DNA from: Monilinia fructicola
Taxonomy: Eukaryota; Ascomycota; Leotiomycetes; Helotiales; Sclerotiniaceae
DNA length: 64,000 bases
Assembly: GCA_008692225.1 (NCBI GenBank)
Contig: VICG01000001.1
Location: 732,501 to 796,500 of the forward strand
Reading direction: 5' to 3'
The first letter of the stretch is position 1. Every line of letters begins with the position of its first letter. A model generated the notes under the pieces. That model made no database searches. It worked only from the letters and a program-made list of their open reading frames with translations, and was not told where the DNA came from. Position numbers and translations under genes: made by a program. Of this stretch, positions 42,952 through 55,500 are shown piece after piece.

Positions 42952-43432
42952 TATTTCAAATCGTTGATATTTAATTAACTTTTTTAAATATTTAGATATA
43001 TTATTCTAATGAAAAAGTATATTTATTCTAAAAAAATTATTGATGATAAATACAATATTAATTCTTTTAAAATATTATAAAATATATAAAATAAATTTTT
43101 TCCTAATATAGAAATAATAATATATTTTTAGAAACGGCTAATCTAGGTATTTAAATTTTTCCAAAAAAAATATCGAATCTAAATAAATAAATCAAAAATA
43201 AGAATTCTTTTTCTAAATAAATATTATAATTTTAAACCTTTTAAAATCAAACGAATTTATTTTTAAAAACTTAAAAAAGTAATATTATAAAATAATATAT
43301 TTTAATATACTCTTTGATAATCAATCAATCTTAATAATATTAATAGTTTTATTTTAAAATATAAAAAATATTTCTTAATTATAAATATAACTATAAGTAT
43401 AAATAAACTAAAAGTAAAACTATTTAGTGGCA

Positions 43433-43763
43433 TAAGTAAGTATATTTAACACTATATTAAAACGTTCTTAAAATGGGTTTGAAATATTTTGGTATTTTAA
43501 GATTATATTAAGTTAATTCAACTTAATATAATTTGATTTCAATTAATAATTAATAAAATATATTAATATATCTCAAAATATCTATATATCTTAAAATATC
43601 CCAAAATAGCTTAAGATAATTTTATAATTAAAGATTATATTCAACCTATATTAAGATTATTTTAATACTATATTAAGACTATAGTTTAATTAATTATTAT
43701 AATATATACAAATTTAAAAAATTAATTATTAAATTATTATTAGTTATTTAGGCCGAGTGGTTA
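43433..43763 (-). mobile_element. A-family element (reverse), cut by D5
   Basis: Starts TTTAGTGGCATAAGTAAG after TA and follows the A family to GGCCGAGTGGT, where D5 inserts at TA. The rest of A is not found beyond D5, so the site was rearranged or deleted. Confidence 0.55.
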
Positions 43764-44595
43764 AGTCGCCTACCATACTTCTCGCCACCCCCCTATTTGG
43801 CTAGTATTTCATACCAAAAATGGCTATTTTAACGTATTAATAAATCTTTAGATAATTAATATAATTAATTCAAATTCTTAATAGTGATTTTATATATGTT
43901 AATTAATAGATTTTAGATATCTTGAATTTTTGCGATTTTTTTATAAAGAGTAATATAGAATTATAGAAAATTAGAATTTTCGATTTCGGATTTATATAGA
44001 AATTATATACAAAATTAGAACTTTTAAAAAAATATAACTTCGAAACAAAAATAACAAAAAATAATCTATAAGTTTTTTTAGAATCTATTAATCGATATAT
44101 AATTAATAAGTTATTTAAAATATATTTAATCATTTGTAATTATTAAATAAATTGAAATTATAAGATTTTTATTTAAACTTTTCCTGTTAAAATTTAAGAA
44201 TCTATATTAAACATTCCTTATAAATTATAATATCTTACTAAAATAAATATCTGATTAAAATTGGTTTTAAAATCCTTTAATTTTTTTTAAATTATTTTTA
44301 GTTATCTTTGTTAAATAAATATAATTTCTTTTTAAAGATTTTGATTTTGTATAAGATTTATATACAAATCTAAAATTAGAATTTTAATTTTCTATAATCT
44401 TTTATTACTCTTTATAAAAAATCGTAAAAATTTAAGATTTTTAGAATATATTAATTAATATATACTAATTTAATATTAAAAATCTTTAATTAATTATATT
44501 AATTATTTAAGAAGTTATTAATACGTTAAAATAGTCGTTTTTAGTGTAAAATGCTAGCCGAATGGAGGGGGTGGCGAGAAGTAGGGTAGGCGATT
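43764..44595. mobile_element. D-family TIR element D5
   Basis: 832 bp flanked by TA. Left end AGTCGCCTACCATACTTCTC, right end a reverse complement ending GTAGGCGATT. The interior is similar to D1. Confidence 0.7.
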
Positions 44596-44614
44596 TACCT
44601 ATATAAATGGAAAA

Positions 44615-44833
44615 TTATAATTATAATTTTTATAATCTTTTATTACTTTTTATAAAAAAAATCGTAAAAAATTTAAGACTTTCAAAATCTATTAATTAAT
44701 GTATATAAAATTATTATTAAGATTTTAATTAATTATATTAATTACTTAAAAGAGTTATCAATACGTTAAAATGGCCATTTTTAGTATGAAATGCTGGCTA
44801 AATAGGGGGTGGCGAGAAGTAGAATAGGCGACT
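44615..44833. mobile_element. D-family right-half fragment
   Basis: It repeats the last ~215 bp of D5, ending GAGAAGTAGAATAGGCGACT. No left end is present. It may derive from an aberrant duplication of D5's right half. Confidence 0.6.
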
Positions 44834-44851
44834 TAAAAATTCTACTACTAT

Positions 44852-45135
44852 ATTATCACGCAAAAGTGATTATATAATCCTATTATATCGAAGTAGGGAA
44901 TAGACCAAAGGTTTATTCCGATCCTTTAATACCGATCTTAAATATATAAAGCATTTTATGCTTTTATAAAAGAAGATTATATATTGCTTTTTTTATTATA
45001 GATACTTTTTTTACTATTTTATAATAAAAATATTATCTTTTAACTTATTTAATTTAATCTACTATAATCTTTATTACTTTATTAATAATCCTTATATACT
45101 AGTATATAACTCGATCTTTATAATATATATATAAA
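44852..45135 (-). mobile_element. Decayed solo LTR related to 31,071-31,347
   Basis: Starts TATCACGCAAAAGTGATTAT and carries GGGAATAGACCAAAGGTTTA and AGCATTTTATGCTT, reverse-strand matches of the better preserved LTR. C-to-T type decay has removed many C/G positions. The far end is not clear. Confidence 0.55.
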
Positions 45136-45139
45136 ATAT

Positions 45140-45290
45140 ACTTTAAAGAAAGAGTTAGAGATTTTAGAATTATATAGTATATTATTATAAAAGTAGTACT
45201 CTATAGATGAGAACACTACTACTTGCTCTAAAGTATTACTTTTATAATAATATACTATACAATTATAGAGTTCTCTTTCACTTTTATTAT
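45140..45290. repeat. Inverted repeat (possible hairpin)
   Basis: TATAGTATATTATTATAAAA near 45,172-45,191 is matched in reverse by TTTTATAATAATATACTATA near 45,240-45,259, with further pairing outside these arms. The loop holds ACACTACTACTTGCTC. No known family recognised. Confidence 0.5.
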
Positions 45291-45464
45291 AGTATATATT
45301 ATATATATATATATAATAAGAAGAGCTTTAAGCGTTTTATATTCATTAGATTTTTAAAAGATTATATTAGTTTTAAATACTATATTAATTTTAAAATACT
45401 AGTAGTATACTATTTTTTTAATCCTATTTTAACTATAATTTAAGTTAAATATTATAAATAATAT

Positions 45465-45740
45465 TATTATTTTATTAAAAGTAAATCATTCCTTAACAAA
45501 GATTGCTTTTTCTATTTTACTTTTATTTTTCTATTTTAATAAATATATTTTTAATTTTAAATAACTTTAGTATTACTAATAATAATAACGACGATTATAA
45601 TATTAATATACTTATAATATATTTGAATATATTTAAATAAAGTAATAAATTTAAATAAACTAAAATCTTATAATATTCTTAAATAAGCCTAGCTTAATTT
45701 ACTAAGATTAATAAACCAAGCTTAAAATAAAAATGTGGAC
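45465..45740 (+). repeat. J repeat, copy 2
   Basis: Diverged copy of 33,580-33,880: TTCCTTAACAAAGATTG at its start and CTTAAATAAGCCTAGCTTAA near 45,680. It marks the right edge of the AT block. Confidence 0.5.
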
Positions 45741-46672
45741 TATTAGTGCTAACTCCTATTTGCATAAATACTACTTCCATGTACCCAAAAGTCGATGGAT
45801 TGCCATATTTTTAGTACTCTAGGGTTGATCTTCCTGTAACTTTTTGAGGAGATAGCTTTGTATCAACCTCCCGCCAATAAGGAGATTGTTAAGTGTCTAC
45901 TTCGACATTCCGTGACGCCAGGGGTTCCAAAGAAACATGAGAATAAAGCAGTTAGGCGTATTGAACTATTCACGAATAAGATGATCGCACCCAAACAGAG
46001 AGGTATAGTTGCTAAAAGTCAGAGCCGAACGTTCGGTATGAATCTATTTTAACATCACTAGCGAGTATATCGAAATGCTGATTAGTGTATCACAAATTGA
46101 TCGAATTATTTATGTTTATATTGTTATATTCACAAGAATGTGATCTCAACAGCTGGCAAAATCCATACACGAAAGCAGATCCCACCTATCGTTACAACAG
46201 CATTGATTGTAGGACAGAATCAACTCCGCATGTCACGGTATTTATCTGGAATAGCAAAGCAGAAAGCCTTAGTATCGAACGCAGTGATAAAAGTATTTAT
46301 AGCCCAAATATATAGAAGATCGATTTAACCGGGTGTTCCGGCTTTTTTGATTAACCTTTGTGAAGACAAGTTTCCGCCTCCAGAAGGATCCGCCAAAGGT
46401 TTCGCTAGATTTAAATAAAGGGCGACTGACCGAATTTGATGGGCAATAAGAGATTCAAGGTTCCGCGTTCGAAATAAACGGGAGATGGATGGAAAATCAT
46501 AATGTTTGCTGGCCTGATGAGAAACTCCCAGTGCAAAACGTGAGGACCTTGAAAAGTCAATTACTAAAGTAGCCGAGTCCGCAGCAAAAATCTCATTGAA
46601 TCAGCCCGACAACTTCAGCCAACAAATGCATGATAACTATCCAGAAGAACGAGAGAGGCCGCTCGGAATCCA
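45741..46672. other. Normal-composition region with only broken frames
   Basis: Base composition becomes normal here, but frames are short. A plus-strand frame at 45,858-46,052 contains VTPGVPKKHENKAVRR, and one at 46,085-46,315 has a hydrophobic start followed by ECDLNSWQNPYTKADP. A third, near 46,470-46,578, reads NGRWMENHNVCWPDEK. They do not join into one frame and no family is recognised. They may be remnants of a decayed gene or an unrecognised multi-exon gene. Confidence 0.35.
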
Positions 46673-47083
46673 TTACTTCTGTTTAATCAAATTTTGCGTT
46701 ACGACTCCCATACTCACAACACTTAGTGGAGCCCTATGAATAACATTTTTAGAAAGGCTTGTATCTGATTTGTTTAGTAGAAGAGCCTTGTTTGGTTTCC
46801 CAACAAGTGATATAGGCATATTCGAGAATGAAGACAAATAACACGAACCATTGAGCAATCGAAAAAAACAGGTAAAATGAATATTCCCGGAAACAGACGA
46901 ATGCTTGGTGAAAGGGTGCCTCTTATTAGCGTAAGAAGTGAACTGATTCTTCTTCCCTTGCCCCGCAAGTAACCATTTCTTCGGTATGCCTGGATTTGAA
47001 TGCACAATGAATTTGAAGATCCGATAACGACTATACCACTTCAAAAGCTCAATAACCGTGCCATATAAATACGCGTTGGCCAC
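46673..47083 (-). CDS. Hypothetical protein, 136 codons (doubtful)
   Basis: An uninterrupted ATG-started frame of 136 codons opens with MANAYLYGTVIELLKWYSRY and is basic overall. I recognise no domain. It is longer than chance would favour in this composition, but no neighbour, intron or promoter evidence supports it. It could equally be part of a degenerate gene together with the fragments at 45,858-46,578. Confidence 0.2.
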   Translation of the reverse strand: MANAYLYGTVIELLKWYSRYRIFKFIVHSNPGIPKKWLLAGQGKKNQFTSYANKRHPFTKHSSVSGNIHFTCFFRLLNGSCYLSSFSNMPISLVGKPNKALLLNKSDTSLSKNVIHRAPLSVVSMGVVTQNLIKQK

Positions 47084-47990
47084 ACAAGCCCTTTTCAGAT
47101 TGCGTCAAGTGGGAAATTTCGTTGGCGAGGAAAAGAGGTAAGCAATGTAGATACAAAACCAACTCACATGTATATTAGAACACAATTGTAAGAGATGATT
47201 TTATTGCTAATTCTGTGACTTGAGGTATTAAGAGGGAAAACAGTAAACAAGTCTGAAAGACCGTTTGGATTATTATTGTTTTGGAGATGGAATATTAAGA
47301 CATCTAGCAAATGGGTCCATGCTCATTGCAAAGACTATGTATATGAAAGACAAAACCCGTCAGATATATATATATATATATATATATATTTATCCACGTG
47401 TGAGCGTGTGTATGTGTGTGAATGTGTGATAGGAGGAATAAGATTGACAGCTTTGGCAACCATGATTCAAGACTTGAAGGATCAAAAGTGGAGGAGGCTG
47501 AGCTTAAAGCAAGAAATAGCGACCATTCTGGCGGATGATGATAATTCTTGGTCTACAACTATCGCCCTCCCCTTGTTGAATACACGACTCTATAGCCGTA
47601 AGGATATGTCTGACTGTAGGGATGGAGACTTGGGTGATGAGTTATATCTACTGTACTGCCAGCGTCGATAATAGGAAATATCATTGTGGTGCACTTAGGG
47701 TGAAGAATATTGTCACCTACCTACATATAGAAGTATGTTGAAAGCCTGGAGGCCACAGACAGCATCTAGAACTATATATCCATGGATACCAGCTGCAATT
47801 GAAGTCGGGAGTGAGTCCATGAAAGAGATGACATGATCTTCTGTATATTAGGATGAAAGTTTCATAATATACCCCTGCCATTGATGAAACATAAAGAAGA
47901 AGCACAAAGTGAAAGAGGATTGAAAGAATCCCACGGGCCAACTGAACAGTCTAACCTAATTGGGTCACGGCCTTTCAATCGTAAACCTTC
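47084..47990. other. Gene-poor region with TA and GT microsatellites
   Basis: Holds a TA dinucleotide run at about 47,365-47,390 and a GT-rich stretch to 47,430. A plus-strand frame at 47,276-47,671 spans the TA run (reading YIYIYIY); its later part (TMIQDLKDQKWRRLSLKQEI) is protein-like but unrecognised. A 74-codon minus frame at 47,717-47,941 is unsupported. Confidence 0.4.
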
Positions 47991-48668
47991 ACTTCTATTA
48001 CTATTCTACTATTATATTTGGTATTATATTTAAATATAATAATTATATTTCTTAAACAACCTTTAACTAGTTTTTATATATTGATCAATTTAATTAGTTT
48101 TTAAAAGTATATTATATAAATTATATTAAGAATTTAATATAGCTTATAAAAACTTTTAAATATACCTTAATTAAAAATTTATAAAATATAGAAATTTAAA
48201 AATAATATTTTTAAAGTTCGTTTATTATATTTATTAAATAAATCTTATAAAGTTATTTAAAAGCTATTTATATAAAATTAAAATTAAAATTAAAGATTAT
48301 TTATATATATATATATAGATATATATTAAATTTAAAAGCTTTAGATTATAAAATACTTTAAGAATATAAAATCTTAAGATGATCGTTTTATTTAATATTA
48401 TACTTTTCAAAGTGAATATTTCTTAAATAAATATTATAAAATAAATATAGAAAATATCAAAATCCCCTATGTATTATATAAATATATTAATATACCTAGG
48501 TAGGTATAATTATATAAAACTTAGAAATCCCTTTTATTCGATTACGATCTAATCTAATCCAATCTAATAAATAAATATATAAATAGATAAATAGACATAT
48601 AATTATATAAATAAATATATAAATATATAAATAAATATACGAATATACAAACAAATACTAACTATTGA
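47991..48668. other. Small AT-rich island
   Basis: AT-rich sequence like the main block, with a TA run near 48,300-48,330 and TAAATA-type words at 48,565-48,650. It matches none of the named repeat families by eye. Confidence 0.5.
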
Positions 48669-48938
<270 letters not shown>

Positions 48939-49069
48939 CCCTCTCATTTCATCATCCATTTTAATCGATGAATACGGATGAATACGTACGTACTCGAGTA
49001 AATCTCCGAGTATTCAATGCTAGAAGCTACTAATAAGCTATACATACATACCTAAGAAACTTTAAATCC

Positions 49070-49400
49070 TCCCTCAACAACAACAACAACAACAATAACA
49101 ACACATTTATATTATTTATATCATTTATGTTATTTGTATGAGTATCATCTATCACAATCCCAGCTGACCACAATCACAATCGCAATCACAATCACAAACC
49201 CAAATCCAATCCAAACCCAAAACCCAAAACCCAAAACCCAAACCCAAATCCAAACCCCAACCCAGCCCCAACCTCAATACCATACATAAATCATATCTCA
49301 GACATAAACAATCCAATAACTCTCTCTCTCTCTCACCCGCCCACGCACCCACCCACTCAACCACCCACCTTGCCATACTTCGCACCCTTCATCTATAAAA
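49070..49400 (+). promoter_or_regulatory. Promoter / 5' UTR of the F-BAR RhoGAP gene
   Basis: Upstream of the ATG at 49,401 lie an ACA triplet run (49,076-49,100), a tandem of CCCAAAA-like words (49,197-49,270), a CT run (49,321-49,335) and a CACCCACC-rich stretch to 49,372. CA- and CT-rich leaders are common in filamentous ascomycetes. No specific transcription factor site is claimed. Confidence 0.4.
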
Positions 49401-51848
49401 ATGTCACTTGGGGGAGATACTCCGCTTGATACAGCATCATCGCCCAACATCATCGGGAATGGAAATGGAAATGGCCATGGTAACAATGGCGAGACAGCTG
49501 GAAGACCCGCTACTCCTGAAGATGCAACCACGAAAGCCGTTCGCGACGTTACAAGTTCAGAGGTGAGTGACTTATCAAGAACCCTCTTCTACTTTTTTAA
49601 ATAGAAAGCTGACCATATTCTCAACGTAGATTGGGATCTCAACCTTATTGAATCGTTTGAAACAAAGTATTGCTTCCGCAAAGGCATTTACCCCGAATCC
49701 TTGAACACCTACGTAGATACAGAAACTGACGTCCGCGAATCAGGAATTCGCATCTTTTCTCAAGAAACGGTCTGCGATGGAAGAGGGAGCATTCAAATGG
49801 ATTGAAAAAGTTATGCAAGGCAACTGGAGATAGTATCCGCAAACCAGAGCATCGGCATGGTTCGTTTCTGCAGTCATACGAAGAGGTTCTCATTATACAC
49901 GAGCGGATGGCTGAGAATGGGGCCCAGTTTGGCGTATCGCTTCATCAGATGCATGATGACCTTATGGAAATGGCCTCGAACATGGAGAAGGGCAGGAAGC
50001 ACTGGAAGAATACCGGGTTAGCAGCAGAGCAGCGTGCTGCCGATGCGGAAGCTGCCATGAGAAAGTCAAAGGTGAAGTACGATGCTCTGGCGGACGAGTA
50101 CGACAGAGCTCGCACGGGTGATCGACAATCCGGAAAGATCTTTGGCCTCAAGGGCCCCAAGTCTGCAGCGCAACATGAAGAGGACCTCCTTCGCAAAGTT
50201 CAGGCTGCAGACGCAGATTATGCATCCAAGGTACAGGCGGCACAAACCCAACGTACTGAGCTCTGGTCAAGAGCAAGGCCGAGGCGGTGAAAGCGCTAGA
50301 AGATCTTATTCAAGAGTGCGACTCTGCATTGACATTACAGATGCAGAAGTTCGGTAAGGCATATAACAGTCCAGCTATACGTATACGTGCTAACTGCATC
50401 AAATAGCATCCTTTAACGAAAAACTACTTCTGAGCAATGGCTTGAATATAAGCCCAATTCGTGCCAAAGAACAAGGGACCCCAAATCGCAGTCTTCGTGA
50501 AGCTGTCCATGCCATCGATAACGTTAAAGACCTGAGCAACTACATCAGTAGTTTTGTCGGCAAGGTACCATCTCGAGTCACGGAAATAAAATACGAGCGG
50601 AACACGGTAGGTTTTCAAGACCTCTAGCTGGCTTGATCTAGACATGGCTGATTTGAACAAAGGTTCTGCAACCTTCACAGAATATTGGACAACGCCAATC
50701 AGACCCCAACACCCTCCATTCTCGACAAGGATCAGGAATGCCACCCCAGCCATCCCCATCAGGTTCATATGAGCATGAGCCAATCTTTCCAAAGTACCAT
50801 TCCCCAAACTCACCAGCACGAAAGAAGTTTTAGCCATGGCCCATCTCTATCGCATCATATCGCGCCGCCAGTTACATCGCCCACAAACCAAATCTCCAAC
50901 TCCCCCGACTTCAATTCCTGGTCACCCCGCGCGGAAGGACCTCCTCAGATATCGACACTACCATTTCAACCACAGCCTCAAAGTGAACCAGTTTCACAAC
51001 AGATACCACCTAATCCTATAGCTCATGCACCAGCGCCATCTGGACCACCCTCAGGATCACCCCTAGGACCACCCTCAGGAGCAACATTTAGCCCCGGACC
51101 AGTTCCAAATTCAGGCAACAATACGCATCTAGCGCCATTGAAACCAGTATTTGGGCTTAGTCTGGAAGAACTCTTTGAGAGAGATGGCTCTGCTGTTCCT
51201 ATGATTGTCTATCAATGCATCCAAGCCGTTGATCTATTTGGACTCGAGGTGGAGGGAATATACCGGTTATCTGGTACCGCATCTCATATAATGAAGATCA
51301 AGGCAATGTTTGATAACGGCGAGTTGAGCAATCCTGTGGAATTCAGCAACCTTGCTAACAATTTGCAGACGCATCCAAGGTGGATTTTCGTAACCCGGAA
51401 AGCTTCTTCCATGACGTTAATAGTGTCGCTGGTCTTCTGAAGCAGTTTTTTTCGCGAGCTTCCAGACCCTCTACTGACTGTTGAGCAATACCCTGCATTC
51501 ATCGAGGCTGCAAGTTAGTTAAAACCCCATCTTCATCCCCGATTAATACCCATCTACTAACCTGAAATAGAGCACGATGATGAAATTGTTCGTCGCGACT
51601 CTCTACATGCCATCATCAATGGCCTTCCTGATCCAAACTATGCCACTCTGCGAGCCTTGACTTTACATTTGAATAGGGTCCAGGAGAGCTCAGCATCTAA
51701 CAGGATGAACGCGAGCAACCTGGCAATTGTATTCGGACCTACTCTCATGGGTGCCAATACGGGACCGAACATCCAGGACGCTGGGTGGCAGGTTCGTGTT
51801 ATTCACACCATTTTGGACAACACCTATCAGATATTTGACGATGATTGA
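49401..51848 (+). CDS. RGD1: F-BAR and RhoGAP domain protein (RGD1-like); seven exons, four frame breaks
   Basis: A Rho GTPase-activating protein that should bind membranes through its F-BAR domain and switch off a Rho GTPase at sites of polarised growth and wall stress (family knowledge from yeast Rgd1). Exons: 49401-49562, 49630-49683, 49744-50353, 50407-50606, 50663-51318, 51369-51513, 51571-51848, about 700 residues. The F-BAR begins near residue 55 (EIGISTLLNRLKQSIASAK) and extends past residue 250. A Pro-rich linker follows. The RhoGAP domain spans about 505-695, with the Arg finger in EGIYRLSG (Arg codon 51,264-51,266). Introns are 50-67 nt; those at 49,684 and 51,319 begin with GC. 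To stay in the conserved frame, one base must be ignored at 49,785-49,787, at about 50,815-50,833 and in the seven-T run 51,446-51,452, and one is missing at about 50,261-50,265. These may be assembly errors or inactivation. The domain call is firm; intactness is not. Confidence 0.85.
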
Positions 51849-52511
51849 GGTGAAGATGAAGAGGATATAACCAGCCATGATATTACATTAGAAATGCTCA
51901 ATGTCAATTGATTAGCCTACATATGAAACAGAAACCAACGACAGACAGTTTCTAGCACCAAGTTATGCGGCGTTGACAAAACAAATCCACCGGAGTATGT
52001 GCTACTTCGCCTTTCACCATTTTGACGCATTGGCGCACCAGGTGGTCCCCTATTGAGCGGGTTTATGTCAGGAGGTGGTCTACGTCGGATCCGCCCCTTT
52101 CATAGATAGGTTCATGGGCTCAAATCCAATGCCAATGTTAGTTCAAACTTTGAATCAGAAAAGCATGCAATTCTCGAGACTGGGCATTTCTGGATTACAA
52201 TCACATTATTTTGGGCGTGGTGTCCTATGCACTGAATGCATATTTAGATAAAACTGTATAACAGTACCGATTGAATAAATTAATTCTCTGAAGTAACGAC
52301 TTCCCGTGTTTATAGATGACTATCTGATAAAATTACAAACAGATCAGATCTTCAGCTGACTCCTTTCCTACTCGCAAATAGTGTCAAACTAAGACTTGTA
52401 TCATTCTCACCCATGTTTGGAGTTGGTTCCCCCAGCATCTCCCAGCGTTTCATCGTAAAAGGAAAGAATTGAGGACTCTGCTCTTTGCCGCGATCCGTAT
52501 TTGTATTGCTG
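51849..52511. other. Convergent 3' intergenic region
   Basis: Lies between the stop codons of the RGD1-like and MED12 genes and should hold both 3' UTRs. AATAAATTAATT near 52,274 is a possible polyadenylation element for the plus-strand gene. No frame or repeat seen. Confidence 0.4.
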
Positions 52512-55500
52512 CTATTCCCTCCCAGCAGCTGCAGTTTTCAAAGGGCCTCCTTGATAAATCCACAGCCAGTCGGATGGTGTCGCCATAATACTATAAATAT
52601 AGCTAATAGTTGAATTGGAAGCTGCTTCGCGAAAGTTGCGACCACATTGCTGGCGGATGTCGTCTGGAAGGACATCTACCATACTGAGAACAAGGTCGAA
52701 GCACTGCTCTAGTGGTAGATGTTGAATTTCTGTAGTAGCCTTGACAATATATAATTCCATAAGGATTGCTGTTAAGAATATAATTGCTCTTCCCCGATGT
52801 TCATGTCCAGTTTTTGATTGTCCCAATGCTACTGTTTGCGAGGTCGTGAACGATAACAGCAATGGCAGCCATTTCGTAAGGAAGGCAACATTACAATTGG
52901 TGTTTTGTGTGTTTGCAATAAACTGCGAGGCGCCGTTGAGTAAAGTTACTATATCCGAAAAGCAACCATGTGAATTATATGATGCGCTGGCCTTCTCAGC
53001 ATGTAACTTGTCTATAGTTAAGTCGAGAATGGCTAATAAATTCTCTGCTTTCGTTAACTGGTGCTCTTGTTCTAGGCTATCATTATAACCTGAAGCTTTG
53101 GCAGTATGGAAGAGCGCGAGAAATTGGGTTTCGGCACCGCGACGTAAGTGATGGATAGCGGTGAAATCTAATGATGGTACAATGCAAGCCCATGTGGTGC
53201 CACCTGCCGTTATGGCAGACTCAACGGCACGATTGAGATCATCGAGCTGAGGAGAGACCATGTTCCGAGAAGCGGCCGGGGAAGGTTTCCCGGAGCGAAA
53301 CGTAGATGCCACTTTCAATTGGCAGAAAGGTAGATTGAGATAGTTCGCAGATTTCAGCGCATCACCCACTGAAATAATGGAGGCATCAGTCTGAGATGTA
53401 GGCACCAAAAGTTTATCAATCAAGGTAGCTATTAGTCTAGAAGCTTCTTGGTCGGTAGGCGCCGATGACGAAGGCAGTACCAGAATTTTGCTGGTCATAT
53501 CAGCGCTAGTTAAGACGAGAGTCTGAAGTAAGTCATGCATAGCAGAGCCACCTAAGACATCCAGGGGGTGTGGAACAATGGATGGCGTATCGTGAGTAGC
53601 TGTTGAGCACGCCTCGATTGCTGATCGGATGACCGTTAATATCAATTCAGGATTGTCAGTTTGCATACGACTTTGTAACAGTCGGAGGCGATATGCTTCG
53701 TCTGATGTGAGAACCTCCGGTATGGTGACTGGGGTCGCAATCAGAGTGAGCAATTCCATGATTACTGTAGTGTCGCTCCTTTGCGTTGTGCTTGATTCGG
53801 CCGTTCCCGCCTTCAAACAGGTATGGACCAGATCTTTCATGGAAAGGCAACCGAGTCCGATCAAGGGGCCACAGATTTTTATCATGCTGGGACGGTGTCC
53901 CATTTTCTGAACGTAAGATAACCAGCTCGCCATTAGCAAATCGAATGGATGTGGATTAAAGTCTCTTAGGGTTGTCAACAGTAACACGCACTTTCGCTGT
54001 TGCTCTGGCGATTTATCCCATGAGGTCGATAAATGATGAGCCACTCTTTGGAAAAGTCGTTCCATGGTTCCCTGATCAATACTTGTGCCGTTCGCAAGAA
54101 GCTTTTCAATTTCGTCTACGAATTCAGCCTCATTGTTTTGTGATGCACCTGACATATGATCTGATATAGGAGAACAAGCGTCGGCGACACACTTCCTGTC
54201 ACTCAGAGCAAGTTGGCGAGAAAGTTGAGCGGTGAGGTTCTGGTTCTGGGGGATTCTAGATGAAAGGTCTAATAAGGACGTCAACATAACTCGTGGCATA
54301 ATATCGCGATCATCTGCAAATGAAGCGCGCACGGCCAAGAAGAACATCAAACAAGCCCTTAGTTGCTCCGATCGCAGCAAAGATTTCGGCATGCATATTG
54401 ATTGTATCCGCGCATGACGCAATAACCTGATGATCAGTTGAGGCTGTGGCGATTTTGATCACATCGGCGAGCATAGAGAAATCTTCTATGATTTCAAGAT
54501 AGTCTCGCACGGCTCCGAACGTAATAGCTGTGAGTACGGAGGCTTCACGAGCCATGGGTGATATATCCCATTCATTCAATGCTGTACTTGATGGCAGCAT
54601 CTGAAGTTCCAATTCACGACGAAGCCCAAAATCCAATGTGGGATTTGCTTGCGCGACTTAACGATCGTATGTCATCCAAGCTGTCAACACCGTAGTTGAC
54701 TAAAGGAGACTGCCGTTCTGAAGCTATCGGTATCATGTGTAGGATATTTCTTACAACAGAAATGCTGGCCGCTGTCTTGTGAGTCTCCAGGTCTATTGGG
54801 TAATCCGCTCGACAAATCAAAGTCCTATGCAGAGCAACCATCTCTCCGCTCAGGTCATGAATAGGAAAGCTCCGCAAGTAGCCTCGTTCCACAGGGACCG
54901 TCTGGTGCCAGGTCGGAATGATCATGAATACCACCTCGGCTAATCAGCCATTGGAGGTATGTAGGGATGCAGAAGTCGTTGGACCTGGCTAGTTCTGAAA
55001 CAAGATGATAGAACGAAGACTTATTTACGTCCAATTTCGCACACACTGGAATCAAGGAATGACAGTATAGCCGTCGTCGCCTCAGCACCCATTTTACTCC
55101 AAGATCGTATGATGCGAGCACCTATAAAAGTTTTGGCATTTCCAGGTCTATAAAATGACGTCGACCAATCCAGAACTGCATGGATAAGAGTAGTTTTGTC
55201 ATCATCAAGCTGCCAACAACTTTCTATGACCTCAGGTGTGAATAGGGTGAAGAGTGATTTATCTAGTATATTGATAAGGCGTTGTCGAGGGGGATGCTGG
55301 GCTTCGGGGGCCAAAGTGGTAAGACGAATGTTCCGACGGTTGATCTCCTCCCATCTAGTCGTGGGAAGCTCATCCGAGTAATCCAGGTGGACCTGTAGGA
55401 TTTCGCGGTGCTTGGACCAGACTTCAGGGCAGACGAAGTTGTCTGGATTCGAAATCATCAATTTGTTTATTAGTAAGCGTAGGCGATCGTTCAAAGGTCC

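Noticed and set aside
43747..43763. GGCCGAGTGGTTAAG as the start of a tRNA gene
   Set aside because: It is the A-family word at the D5 insertion point; no acceptor stem, anticodon loop or B-box follows.
45207..45443. 78-codon Tyr/Ile/Phe-rich frame
   Set aside because: Lies in AT-rich decayed repeat and an inverted repeat; composition explains it.
46085..46315. Possible small secreted effector (hydrophobic start, Cys, Tyr-rich)
   Set aside because: No clear signal peptide cleavage site, overlaps another equally plausible frame, and no family recognised.
55018..55030. AAA-TAA at the first MED12 frame break, resembling +1 programmed frameshift motifs of Euplotes
   Set aside because: The other seven breaks share no motif, several lie well before the stop they cause, and fungi are not known to use this system; single-base insertions explain all of them.
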